From: Martelella lutilitoris
Lineage (GTDB): Bacteria; Pseudomonadota; Alphaproteobacteria; Rhizobiales; Rhizobiaceae
Length of the DNA: 64,000 nucleotides
Reading direction: 5' to 3'
Assembly: GCF_016598595.1 (NCBI RefSeq)
Contig: NZ_CP066786.1
Span: forward strand, 3,988,001-4,052,000
This document shows positions 17,100 through 25,126 of the stretch, in pieces. Every line of letters starts with the position of its first letter. Position 1 is the stretch's first letter. The position numbers were made by a program, and so were the translations under genes. A model generated the notes under the pieces. It was not told the DNA's origin. It saw nothing but the letters and a program-made list of their open reading frames with translations, and made no database searches.

Positions 17100-18925
17100 C
17101 AGCCCTCCAGCTCCTCGCGCAGCACTTCCAGTTCCAGCCATTCCTCTTCCTTGGCGGCGAGATCTGCCCTCAGGCCTTCAAGCTTGCCTGCCGCCTTGTT
17201 GAAGCCTTCGGGATCGCGCTGGAAGAAGGTGGGGTCGGCCATCTTTTCCTCAAGCCTTGCGATCTCGGCCTCGAGCTTTTCCATCTCCTTCGGCAGGTTT
17301 TCGAGGGCGAATTTCTGCTTGAAGGAGAGTTTGCCCCTGCTTTTTGCCGTCCGGTCGTTCGATCCCTTTTCCTCCTGCGCGGCCTGTTTCTCCCGCTTCT
17401 CCTGAGCCTTTGCTTCCGCGGCCGCGCCTTTTCGCTGGGCCAGCATGTCGGAATAGCCGCCGGCATATTCGAGCCAGGCGCCGTCAGGGGCGAGCGGGTT
17501 GGCGGGCGCGATCGTCGAGGTCACGGTCCGGTCGAGAAAATCACGGTCATGCGAAACCAGGATGACGCTGCCCTTGAAACCGGCGACGATCTCCTGCAGC
17601 AGATCAAGCGTTTCGATATCGAGGTCATTGGTCGGCTCGTCGAGAATGAGCAGGTTCGACGGCTTTGCCAGGATGCGCGCCAGCATCAAACGGGCGCGTT
17701 CGCCGCCGGAGAGATTGCGGATCGGCGTACGCGCCTGTTCGGGCTGGAACAGGAAATCCTTCATATAGCCGGTCACATGGCGTTGCTCGCCATTGACCAG
17801 CAGCGTGTCGCCGCGCCCGTCGGTGAGGTAATGGGCAAGCGCATCGTCGGGATCGAGATCCTCGCGCTTCTGGTCGATGACGGCGATCTCGAGATTGACG
17901 CCGAGGCGGACGAAACCGCTGTCGGGTTCAAGCTGGCCGGTCAGAAGCTTCAGGAGCGTCGTCTTGCCGGCGCCGTTGGGGCCGACGAGACCGATCCTGT
18001 CGCCGCGCCCCACCCGCAAGGAAAACGGCTTGATGATCTGCCGGTCGCCGAAGGACTTGGTGATATTCTCGGCCTCGATCACCAGCTTGCCGCTGTCCCT
18101 GGCTTCCGTAACCGTGGCATTCACCGTGCCCTGCGGCCCGCGATGGCCGCGGTGGCGGGCGCGCATGTCGTGCAGTTCGCCGAGCCGGCGCATATTGCGT
18201 TTGCGCCTGGCGGTGACGCCGTAGCGCAGCCAGTGCTCCTCGCGCACGATGGCGCGCGCCAGCTTGTGCTGCTCGGCCTCCTCTTCCTCCAGCACCTTGT
18301 CGCGCCATTCCTCGAAACCGGCGAAGCCCTGGTCCATCCGCCGGGCCGTGCCGCGATCGAGCCAGACGGTGGCCGTGGAGATGTTTTCCAGAAACCGCCG
18401 GTCATGGGAGATCAGCACCAGCGCCGAGCGGGTGGCGACAAGCTCGCCTTCCAGCCATTCGATCGTGTTCAGGTCGAGATGGTTGGTCGGCTCGTCGAGG
18501 AGCAGGATGTCGGGCTCCGGCGCAAGCACGCGGGCAAGGGCCGCGCGGCGCGCCTCGCCGCCGGACAGCGTCCTCGGATCGGCCTTCGGATCGACGCCCA
18601 GATGCTCCATCATGTAGTCGGCGCGGTAGTGGGCATCGCCGGGCGCAAGCCCTTCGGCCACATAGTCCTCAACGGTCGCATAGCCGGCGAAATCCGGCGC
18701 CTGCTCGAGATAGCGGACGGTGACGGAGGGGTGACGGAATATCTCGCCCGATTGCGGCTCGACCATCCCTGCGGCGATCTTCAGCAGCGTCGACTTTCCC
18801 GAACCGTTGCGGCCGACAAGGCAGATGCGGTCGCCGGGCTCGACCTGCAGGCCGGCGCCGGACAAAAGCGGCGTGCCGCCGAAGCTCAGATGGATGTCGT
18901 CCAGTTTTAATATCGGAGGCGCCAT
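17099..18925 (-). CDS. ABC-F ATPase (Uup-like)
   Basis: A soluble protein of 608 residues with two ATPase domains. Walker A GRNGSGKST and signature LSGGEARR occur in the first half, GPNGAGKTT and LSGGERAR in the second. A charged linker (EEAEQHKLARAIVREEHWLRYG) lies between them, and a lysine/glutamate-rich coiled-coil tail spans about 510-608. There are no membrane segments. ABC-F proteins act on the ribosome or, in Uup, on branched DNA and ribosome rescue; the C-terminal coiled coil favours the Uup group. It sits between thiN and the cyclotransferase gene on the same strand. Confidence 0.85.
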   Translation of the reverse strand: MAPPILKLDDIHLSFGGTPLLSGAGLQVEPGDRICLVGRNGSGKSTLLKIAAGMVEPQSGEIFRHPSVTVRYLEQAPDFAGYATVEDYVAEGLAPGDAHYRADYMMEHLGVDPKADPRTLSGGEARRAALARVLAPEPDILLLDEPTNHLDLNTIEWLEGELVATRSALVLISHDRRFLENISTATVWLDRGTARRMDQGFAGFEEWRDKVLEEEEAEQHKLARAIVREEHWLRYGVTARRKRNMRRLGELHDMRARHRGHRGPQGTVNATVTEARDSGKLVIEAENITKSFGDRQIIKPFSLRVGRGDRIGLVGPNGAGKTTLLKLLTGQLEPDSGFVRLGVNLEIAVIDQKREDLDPDDALAHYLTDGRGDTLLVNGEQRHVTGYMKDFLFQPEQARTPIRNLSGGERARLMLARILAKPSNLLILDEPTNDLDIETLDLLQEIVAGFKGSVILVSHDRDFLDRTVTSTIAPANPLAPDGAWLEYAGGYSDMLAQRKGAAAEAKAQEKREKQAAQEEKGSNDRTAKSRGKLSFKQKFALENLPKEMEKLEAEIARLEEKMADPTFFQRDPEGFNKAAGKLEGLRADLAAKEEEWLELEVLREELEG

Positions 18926-18928
18926 GCC

Positions 18929-19591
18929 TCAAACTCCCGAAAAATCATGCGGGCGGAAAATGACGATGCCGCGGCCGCTTTTCAACCCGAAGCGGACGGG
19001 ACCATCACCATTGCCCGCCTTGTTGGACACCGTGCGCGGCAGGCCGAAGGGAGCCTCGAACGCGTCAAGCGGATAGACGGCATTTTCGATCGACAGGCCA
19101 TGGAGATCGGAGAAGCCCAGCACGGAAAACAGAGCGCCGGCCGGCATCTCGATCTCGCTCGCGCCAGTCAGAAGCGGCCGCGCTTCCTCCTCGCCGGAGG
19201 TCAGCACCATGTCATAGCCTGCTTCCGCCAGCCTCACGGCAAGCAGCATGTTCATCATTCCGTGGTCGGTGCGTTCGCCCTGCAGCGCGCCGGCCATGAT
19301 GATCCGTTTCGCGCCCCGAGCAATCGCCTCGTCGGTCGCGATCGCCCCGTCGGTCGCGTTCTTGGCCGGCGGAAAGCCCTTCCGTTCGATATCCGGGAAC
19401 CGCTCGATGAGCGCCGCATCGGTGGAATCGAAATCGCCGACCCAGATTTCGGGGGACACGCCGAGCGCCTCGGCATGCACCATACCGCCATCGGCGGCGA
19501 TGACGCGGCTGCCATCGACAAGCCGTCTGACGCGGTAGTCCACGACAAGCGCGCCGCCCAGAAGAAGGGTGAAGGTTTCTGCTGCTTTCAT
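18929..19591 (-). CDS. thiN: Thiamine pyrophosphokinase
   Basis: A 220-residue cytoplasmic kinase that converts thiamine to thiamine pyrophosphate with ATP. Diagnostic blocks are VIAADGGM at 30-37, WVGDFDST at 50-57, NATDGAIA at 78-85 and GERTDHGMMN at 105-114 (the usual GxxxDH loop). The C-terminal beta domain binds thiamine. It lets imported thiamine be used directly, complementing the thiBPQ importer further along the window. The stop lies 3 bases from the ABC-F start on the same strand, suggesting one transcript. No riboswitch precedes it. Confidence 0.88.
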   Translation of the reverse strand: MKAAETFTLLLGGALVVDYRVRRLVDGSRVIAADGGMVHAEALGVSPEIWVGDFDSTDAALIERFPDIERKGFPPAKNATDGAIATDEAIARGAKRIIMAGALQGERTDHGMMNMLLAVRLAEAGYDMVLTSGEEEARPLLTGASEIEMPAGALFSVLGFSDLHGLSIENAVYPLDAFEAPFGLPRTVSNKAGNGDGPVRFGLKSGRGIVIFRPHDFSGV

Positions 19592-19655
19592 AGGCTAAGG
19601 CCATATCGAATGTCACGGCCAAACAAAAGCAGAATCCAGGAAACGACCGCCGGTT

Positions 19656-20204
19656 TCAGCCCACCGAACGGACGCCCGGCTCATCGACGGCATGACGCTC
19701 GTCTTCGCCCGCATGTTCGCGGACATAGTCCTCGACGCCCGCGACGAAGCGGTCGTAGAGCCGGGAGAAGGCATCGATATCCTCCGCCGGCCAGCTTTCG
19801 GTGACGCGCTCGATGAGGCCACGCTTGACGGCGTGGATCTCCTCGAGAAGCTTGCGTCCCTTCGGCGTGATCACCAGGATCGAGCGGCGTGCGTCGCTCT
19901 GGCAGACGCGTCGTTCCAGCACGTTCTGGGCAACAAGCTCGGCGACGATGCGGCTTGCGCGCGAAGGGTCGATACGCATGCCTTCGGCAACCGCGCCGAT
20001 CGTGGCCTTTGCCGGCGCCTCGACGCGGGAGACGACATCGAGCACATCAAGATGGGTAATCTCGAGCGCCGGCGCGACCCTTGCAATCGCGAGGCGGCCG
20101 ATAATGCGCCGCCGGGTCATCAGGCGGTTGCGGGTCATCGCGCCCGAAATCCGTTCCATGGCCTCTTCTTCGGCTTCACTGGCTGCTGGCATCGTCTTGG
20201 TCAT
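19656..20204 (-). CDS. MarR-family transcriptional regulator
   Basis: A 182-residue winged-helix regulator. The DNA-binding core is ATIGAVAEGMRIDPSRASRIVAELVAQNVLERRVCQSDARRS, split here as helix and wing and typical of MarR, with dimerising helices at both ends. It is divergent from an MFS efflux gene 94 bases away and probably represses it and itself. The ATG at 20204 is chosen as the first good start; AGGA abuts it, so a start at 20192 is possible. Confidence 0.85.
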   Translation of the reverse strand: MTKTMPAASEAEEEAMERISGAMTRNRLMTRRRIIGRLAIARVAPALEITHLDVLDVVSRVEAPAKATIGAVAEGMRIDPSRASRIVAELVAQNVLERRVCQSDARRSILVITPKGRKLLEEIHAVKRGLIERVTESWPAEDIDAFSRLYDRFVAGVEDYVREHAGEDERHAVDEPGVRSVG

Positions 20205-20263
20205 TCCTGTTTTATACCAGATTCCCTGAGGAGTTGAAACATGCCAAGGGCAATTCAATGCCA

Positions 20264-20292
20264 TTGACATATATTTGCGTTTATCACATATT
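20264..20292 (+). promoter_or_regulatory. candidate promoter of the MFS efflux gene
   Basis: TTGACA (20264-20269) and CATATT (20287-20292) are separated by 17 bases. Transcription would begin at about 20299, which is the ATG itself. The near-direct repeats ATATTTGCGT (about 20271-20280) and ATATTCGCGT (about 20288-20297) overlap the promoter and could be MarR contact sites. Confidence 0.5.
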
Positions 20293-20298
20293 CGCGTA

Positions 20299-21837
20299 AT
20301 GACAACCCACGCCTCATCGCCGCCTCAGCCCTTCATTTCGCTGGTCGAGCATCCCCGCCTGCGCATCGTCGCCTTTCTGTTCCTTCTGATGGCGATGTTC
20401 CTGGCCACGCTCGACAACCAGATCGTCTCCACCGCCCTGCCGACGATTGTCGGCGAATTCGGCGCGGTCGAGCGCTTCGGCTGGGTGGCCTCGGCCTATT
20501 TGCTCGCCTCCTGCGCCGTGATGCCGCTTTACGGCAAGCTTGGCGACCTTATCGGGCGAAAATATGTGCTGATGACCGCAATCGTCATCTTTCTCCTCGG
20601 CTCGCTGACCTGCGGTCTGGCTGTCTCGATGAACACGCTGATTGCCGCGCGCGCGCTGCAGGGTTTTGGCGGCGGCGGGTTGATGGTGTCGATTTTCGCG
20701 CTCAACGCCGATCTGTTTTCGCCGCGCGAACGGCCGAAATACCAGAGCTATGCAAGCCTCGTCATCATGACCTCGGGCGCGCTCGGGCCACTCCTCGGCG
20801 GCACGATGACGGCAGCCTTCGGCTGGCGGTCGATCTTCCTCATCAACCTGCCGCTCGCCCTCATCGTCCTTTGCGGCCTGTTCTTTCTCCTGCCCAACCG
20901 CAAGCCGGACAGACAGCCGAGGATCGATTTCGCCGGCGCCGCCCTTCTGGCCGTCGCGGTCACGGCCGTCGTCCTGTGGAGCGATTCGAGCGAGATCTTC
21001 GGCTCGCTGATCGCACCCCGGAGCCTTGTCGTCGTCGGCGTAGCCGTCCTCTGCGGCCTCGCCTTCGTGCTGGCCGAACGGCGCGCGCCGGAGCCGATCA
21101 TTCCGCTGTCGCTTCTTGCAAATCCCACCGTTGCCCTGCTGATCTTCATCTCGATTGCGAGCGGAGCGGTGGCCATCGGCATGGTCAATTATCTCGCACT
21201 CTATCTGCAAACCGTCTACGGCCTGTCGCCGACGACCGCAGGCCTGTTCTTCATCCCGATCACCTCGGGCATCGTCATCGGGTCGATCAGCAGCGGACGG
21301 CTGATGTCGATGACCGGGCGCTACAAGCCCTATGCGATCATGGGCCTTGCGCTCTCGACGCTGTGTTTCACGCTGCTGGCGCTCTACAGCCGTGAAGCGC
21401 CCCTTTATGCGGTCGCCGTCATCATGGGGCTTCAGGGCATCGGCGTCGGCCTCGGCCAGCAGGTGCCGGTGCTCGGCGTGCAGAACGCGGCGCGCGGCGG
21501 CGATGTCGGGGCTGCGACCGGTACGGTCACGCTGTCGCGCATGATCGGCGCGGCAACGGCGATCTCCATCTATGGCGCGCTGCTTGCACGGGGCCTCAGC
21601 CAGGCGCCGCCTGTGCCGGGCGCAGGCCCGCTTGCCGACCTTACGCCGGTCGCCATTCACGATCTCACGGGCGCCGCCCATGCGGCCGCCATTGCCGGTT
21701 ATGCCGACACCTTTTCCGCCATCTTCACCTTCGCAGCCTGCCTCGCCTTTGCAGGCCTCCTCGCCGCGATGAGCCTGAAGCCGATCGCGCTCGGCGCAGC
21801 CCACCACGGACCAGGCACGGTCAAGTCGCCGGCCTGA
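20299..21837 (+). CDS. MFS transporter, DHA2 drug:H+ antiporter family (14 helices)
   Basis: A 512-residue permease. The motif LDNQIVSTALPTIVGEFG in the first helix region is the hallmark of the EmrB/QacA (DHA2) group; PLYGKLGDLIGRKYVL is MFS motif A, and GPLLGGTMTAAFGWRSIFLINLP is motif C with its following loop. About 14 helices are predicted. It probably exports hydrophobic toxic compounds across the inner membrane. It is divergent from a MarR regulator. No Shine-Dalgarno sequence precedes the ATG, consistent with a leaderless transcript. Confidence 0.87.
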   Translation: MTTHASSPPQPFISLVEHPRLRIVAFLFLLMAMFLATLDNQIVSTALPTIVGEFGAVERFGWVASAYLLASCAVMPLYGKLGDLIGRKYVLMTAIVIFLLGSLTCGLAVSMNTLIAARALQGFGGGGLMVSIFALNADLFSPRERPKYQSYASLVIMTSGALGPLLGGTMTAAFGWRSIFLINLPLALIVLCGLFFLLPNRKPDRQPRIDFAGAALLAVAVTAVVLWSDSSEIFGSLIAPRSLVVVGVAVLCGLAFVLAERRAPEPIIPLSLLANPTVALLIFISIASGAVAIGMVNYLALYLQTVYGLSPTTAGLFFIPITSGIVIGSISSGRLMSMTGRYKPYAIMGLALSTLCFTLLALYSREAPLYAVAVIMGLQGIGVGLGQQVPVLGVQNAARGGDVGAATGTVTLSRMIGAATAISIYGALLARGLSQAPPVPGAGPLADLTPVAIHDLTGAAHAAAIAGYADTFSAIFTFAACLAFAGLLAAMSLKPIALGAAHHGPGTVKSPA

Positions 21838-21846
21838 ACCGGCGCG

Positions 21847-23055
21847 CTACCGGTTGGCCTTGCGCGGCGGCGTGACGGTGAGATTTTCCATGGACCGGAC
21901 CTGTTCCTGCCCCGGCCGCGCGGCAGGCAGCACAAGCCTGCCGGCCCTTTGCAGCGCGTAGCGCGCGGCGCAATACTGAATCACGAGACCCGCGGCGAGC
22001 AGCAGCGTATCTTCAAGAAGCCCCGTCGGATAAACCGTGCGGAAAATCTGCAGGGCGAAGGCGATCAACGATCCCGTCACGAAGGTGACGAGGCTTGCCC
22101 GTCCCATGATGTTGACCGGATGAAACACGGGCGTTTCCAGAAAACGGCGGAAGCCGGGCAGGTAAACGACGATATAGGCGAGCGCCAGGATATGGGCGAT
22201 GCGCGGCAGGCCGAGCGTTTCCTTGGATGTATCGGCGATGACAGACGGCGTCAGTCCCTCCGGCCAGGGAAAACTGTAATGGCCGGTGAACCGCCACCAG
22301 GCCGCGAAGAGAACGAAGGCAACGGCCGCAGCGTAAAGGAAGGGCGAAAACGGCACCAGCGCCTTGCCCCGACGCGCCGTTATGCCCACAGCCAAGCCGA
22401 TCGCAAACAGGAAGAGCCAGCAGAACGGATTGAAATACCAGGCCCAGTCGCCCGGATGGGCCGGCATTTTAAGCCCGCTCCAGCGCCCTGCAAGCCAGAT
22501 CGCGGCGCTGACGGCGAGCATCGGCAGGACGCTTCTGCGCCCGAGCCACAGTAATCCCGGCACTGCGGCAAACAGCACCACATAGAGCGGCAGGATGTTG
22601 AAATAGCTGACCTGATAGGAGAGCGTGAAGATGCCGATTGCGGTCGCGAAAGGCTCACGCCAGGCCCAGTCGACACCGTTTGTCGCGCCGAACTCGAAGA
22701 GGCCGAAGGCAAAGACGGCCGGCACCGTCATCAAGAGGGCGAGCAGGGTGGACAGCACATGCGCGCCGTAGATCGTCAACGCCCGCCTCCAGATCACTCT
22801 GGCAGTGCTCATCATCGCGCCGGCAAAACGGTGGCTGTAGGCAAGCCCGGCCGAGATGCCGGAGATCAGCACGAAGGCCTCGGCCGCATCGGAAAAGCCG
22901 ATCATGCGGATGGTGTAGAACGAATACAGGTTCTCCGGCACATGATCGATGAAGATCATGATCAGGGCCAGGCCTCTCAATACGTCGAGGCGCGGATCGC
23001 GTCGGCTCCTCTCCGATGGCACCCGCACGAAGGCTTGCGCTCCTCCCTCTTTCAC
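21847..23055 (-). CDS. opgC: OpgC protein, succinylation of osmoregulated periplasmic glucans
   Basis: A membrane protein of 402 residues with about ten helices. The N-terminal RRDPRLDVLRGLALIMIFID block is diagnostic of OpgC and related acyltransferase-like proteins. OpgC transfers succinyl groups to periplasmic glucans. It follows opgH by 5 bases. I chose GTG at 23055 because AGGGA lies 8 bases before it; GTG codons at 23028 and 23022 are alternatives. A much longer frame continues upstream through opgH, but that part is a shadow of the opgH gene. Confidence 0.82.
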   Translation of the reverse strand: MKEGGAQAFVRVPSERSRRDPRLDVLRGLALIMIFIDHVPENLYSFYTIRMIGFSDAAEAFVLISGISAGLAYSHRFAGAMMSTARVIWRRALTIYGAHVLSTLLALLMTVPAVFAFGLFEFGATNGVDWAWREPFATAIGIFTLSYQVSYFNILPLYVVLFAAVPGLLWLGRRSVLPMLAVSAAIWLAGRWSGLKMPAHPGDWAWYFNPFCWLFLFAIGLAVGITARRGKALVPFSPFLYAAAVAFVLFAAWWRFTGHYSFPWPEGLTPSVIADTSKETLGLPRIAHILALAYIVVYLPGFRRFLETPVFHPVNIMGRASLVTFVTGSLIAFALQIFRTVYPTGLLEDTLLLAAGLVIQYCAARYALQRAGRLVLPAARPGQEQVRSMENLTVTPPRKANR

Positions 23056-23060
23056 ATCCG

Positions 23061-24887
23061 CTATCCCTGAACGGCCGAATAGGCGGGTTCGGCCTTGCCC
23101 GTCTGCGGTTCGCCCGCAAGAGCCTCGTGCGCCGCATCGTCGCCGGCAGTCGGGAGGCGCCAGCGTGCGAGCACCGCATCGCGCAGAAGCATGACCGCCG
23201 GACGCACGCGTTCCTCGGGCGTCAGAAGCAGGCCGCAACGCGCGGCAAGGCGGCCGCTCGCCGGCGAGGAACTGGCCGCGATCAGCAGCGGCGAAAGCAT
23301 CTGCGGCACGGCGATCGGCGTCAGCCACCAGAACAGTGCAGGCGCGAGCACGAAGGCACCCGTCAGCATGACGATGCCGGTCAGGACGATCCACCAGCTC
23401 GCCTTGAAGGCTTCCCGATAACCGATCGTGTGGCCTTCACGATCCGAAGACGGCCAGCCGCCGTCCATGCCGAAGATGATCTGCATGACCGAGCGCGACT
23501 GGTACATCAGCGTGATCGGCGCCAGGATCGACGACCAGATGATTTCCGCAAGCGTCGAGGCGAATACGGCGATGAAGCCGCCGAAGCGGCGCGCCTCGCC
23601 GGTGACGCCGGAGCGCAGTGCGATCAGCAGTTTCGGGCCGATCAGCAGGCCGCCGACGCCGACGAGCAGCGTCACGGCAAGCGCGGTCTCCGCACGCGGG
23701 AAGATCGCCGGCAGATAGGGGCTTGGGAAGTATTCCGGCGGCGGGGCGAAGAGCGGCGCGACGATCGAGGCGGCAATGAAAGCCATCCACAGGGGCGAAC
23801 TGACATAGGCCATCACGCCCTGCACGAAGGTGAAACGGTTCCAGCCCTTCAGCCCAGGCGCGTGGATGAGGCGGATGTGCTGGAGATTACCCTGGCACCA
23901 GCGACGATCACGCTTGGCATAGTCGATGACATTCTGCGGCCCCTCCTCGAAAGAGCCCTCCAGATCGGCATCCACGCGGACGATCCAGCCCTTGCGCGCC
24001 AGAAGCGCCGCCTCGACATAATCATGGCTGAGGATGTGCCCGCCGAAGGGCGGCGCGCCGGTCAGCGCCGGCAGGCCGCAGCTTTCGGCAAAGGCTTGCG
24101 TGCGCACCATTGCATTATGGCCCCAGAACGGGCCTTCATGGCCCTGCATGCGCGCGAGACCGCGCGTGAAAATCGGCGAGAACAGGCCGGCCGAAAACTG
24201 CAGCGCGCGGGCGAACCATGAGCGTGCGGCGACGATCTTCGGCAGGGACTGCAGCAGGCCGAGCCTCGGCTCGGCTTCCATGCGGCGCAGCATCTCGACG
24301 ATCGTCTCGCCTTCCATCAGGCTGTCGGCATCCAGGATCAGCATATAGGGGTAGCGGGCGCCGTGGCGGCGAACGAAATCGCCGATATTGCCGGCCTTCT
24401 TGCCGGAATTATCGGTGCGGCGGCGATAGAAGACCTGAACGGGCGGAGCGACCTCCGCATGAAGCCTCAGAAACCATGCCTCCTCTTCGGCCGCGATCCT
24501 GGGGTCACGGGTGTCAGACAGGATGGCTATGTCGAAAAGATCTGCGTGTCCGGTCGTCTGAAGGCTCTCGGCCATGGCGGCGGCGGAGGAAAAGGTCGCG
24601 CGCGGATCCTCGTTATAGACCGGAATCAGGATGGCCGTGCGGGCGGCATGCCCGCCCTCCGACAGCGTTGCGCGCTGCGGCGTCCTCATCGGCGCGCCGA
24701 AAAGCCCGCCAAGCGCGAGGGACGCGCCCCAGGCGATCCAGGCGGCCGTGGCGGCGCAAAGCGCGATCCTGACGAAGTCCACCCAGTCGGTGCCATCGGC
24801 GAAGAACACGTCCATCGCCAGCCGCGAGGCGATCGCCGCCACGAAAGCCGCAAACAGAATGGAAATGGTTCGCCTGAGAGCCAGCAT
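23061..24887 (-). CDS. opgH: Glucans biosynthesis glucosyltransferase OpgH
   Basis: An inner-membrane family 2 glycosyltransferase of 608 residues that polymerises UDP-glucose into the beta-1,2 glucan backbone. Two N-terminal helices precede the catalytic domain. The catalytic domain has IPVYNEDPRATF, the metal-binding YMLILDADSLMEG, and the RRWCQGN motif equivalent to QxxRW. Several C-terminal helices form the export channel. It is shorter than the enterobacterial protein (about 850 residues), in line with alphaproteobacterial OpgH. The ATG at 24887 follows AGGA; an in-frame stop lies just two codons upstream, so there is no longer N-terminus. Confidence 0.87.
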   Translation of the reverse strand: MLALRRTISILFAAFVAAIASRLAMDVFFADGTDWVDFVRIALCAATAAWIAWGASLALGGLFGAPMRTPQRATLSEGGHAARTAILIPVYNEDPRATFSSAAAMAESLQTTGHADLFDIAILSDTRDPRIAAEEEAWFLRLHAEVAPPVQVFYRRRTDNSGKKAGNIGDFVRRHGARYPYMLILDADSLMEGETIVEMLRRMEAEPRLGLLQSLPKIVAARSWFARALQFSAGLFSPIFTRGLARMQGHEGPFWGHNAMVRTQAFAESCGLPALTGAPPFGGHILSHDYVEAALLARKGWIVRVDADLEGSFEEGPQNVIDYAKRDRRWCQGNLQHIRLIHAPGLKGWNRFTFVQGVMAYVSSPLWMAFIAASIVAPLFAPPPEYFPSPYLPAIFPRAETALAVTLLVGVGGLLIGPKLLIALRSGVTGEARRFGGFIAVFASTLAEIIWSSILAPITLMYQSRSVMQIIFGMDGGWPSSDREGHTIGYREAFKASWWIVLTGIVMLTGAFVLAPALFWWLTPIAVPQMLSPLLIAASSSPASGRLAARCGLLLTPEERVRPAVMLLRDAVLARWRLPTAGDDAAHEALAGEPQTGKAEPAYSAVQG

Positions 24888-24946
24888 CGCTCATCCTCGC
24901 ATTGACGCCGGCACCGGAAACCCGTGCTGGCCTTTTCGTTCCGTCC

Positions 24947-25126
24947 TTATCCCTTCGAAAACGATCGCGCCGCGCGCGGGCGCTGCCAGACAAGAACCGG
25001 CGACAGCAGGATCGCCACCAGTCCCTTTCGGCGCGGACGCTCGATCATCTGGTCGGGCATCGGCAGCGGGGCCGTTTCGGGGAGAAACCGGGTCATATCC
25101 TTGTTTCCGTCAGTCTGGCTGGTCAT
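24947..25126 (-). CDS. opgI: small opg-operon protein, OpgI-like
   Basis: A 59-residue frame between opgG and opgH. It overlaps the opgG end by 17 bases, is preceded by GGAG and AGAGG, and stops 59 bases before opgH. The sequence starts MTSQTDGNKDMTRFLPETAP, continues through MPDQMIERPRRKG to a short hydrophobic stretch (LVAILLSPVLVW), and ends basic. The order opgG-opgI-opgH-opgC was described for Rhodobacter sphaeroides, where OpgI is of unknown function; this gene occupies that slot. Identity with OpgI is by position only. LPETAPLPMP resembles the N-terminus of longer OpgH proteins, so it may be a detached N-terminal piece. Confidence 0.5.
   Translation of the reverse strand: MTSQTDGNKDMTRFLPETAPLPMPDQMIERPRRKGLVAILLSPVLVWQRPRAARSFSKG

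Noticed and set aside
21847..23394. A longer opgC extending 113 codons upstream.
   Set aside because: The extension overlaps opgH in another frame and is arginine-rich shadow sequence; GTG 23055 has a good ribosome site.
24880..25126. opgH truncated by a frameshift, with its N-terminus encoded by the small upstream frame.
   Set aside because: The opgH ATG has its own AGGA site, the opgH length suits alphaproteobacteria, and a separate small gene between opgG and opgH has precedent in Rhodobacter. It is kept as an alternative in the opgI entry.
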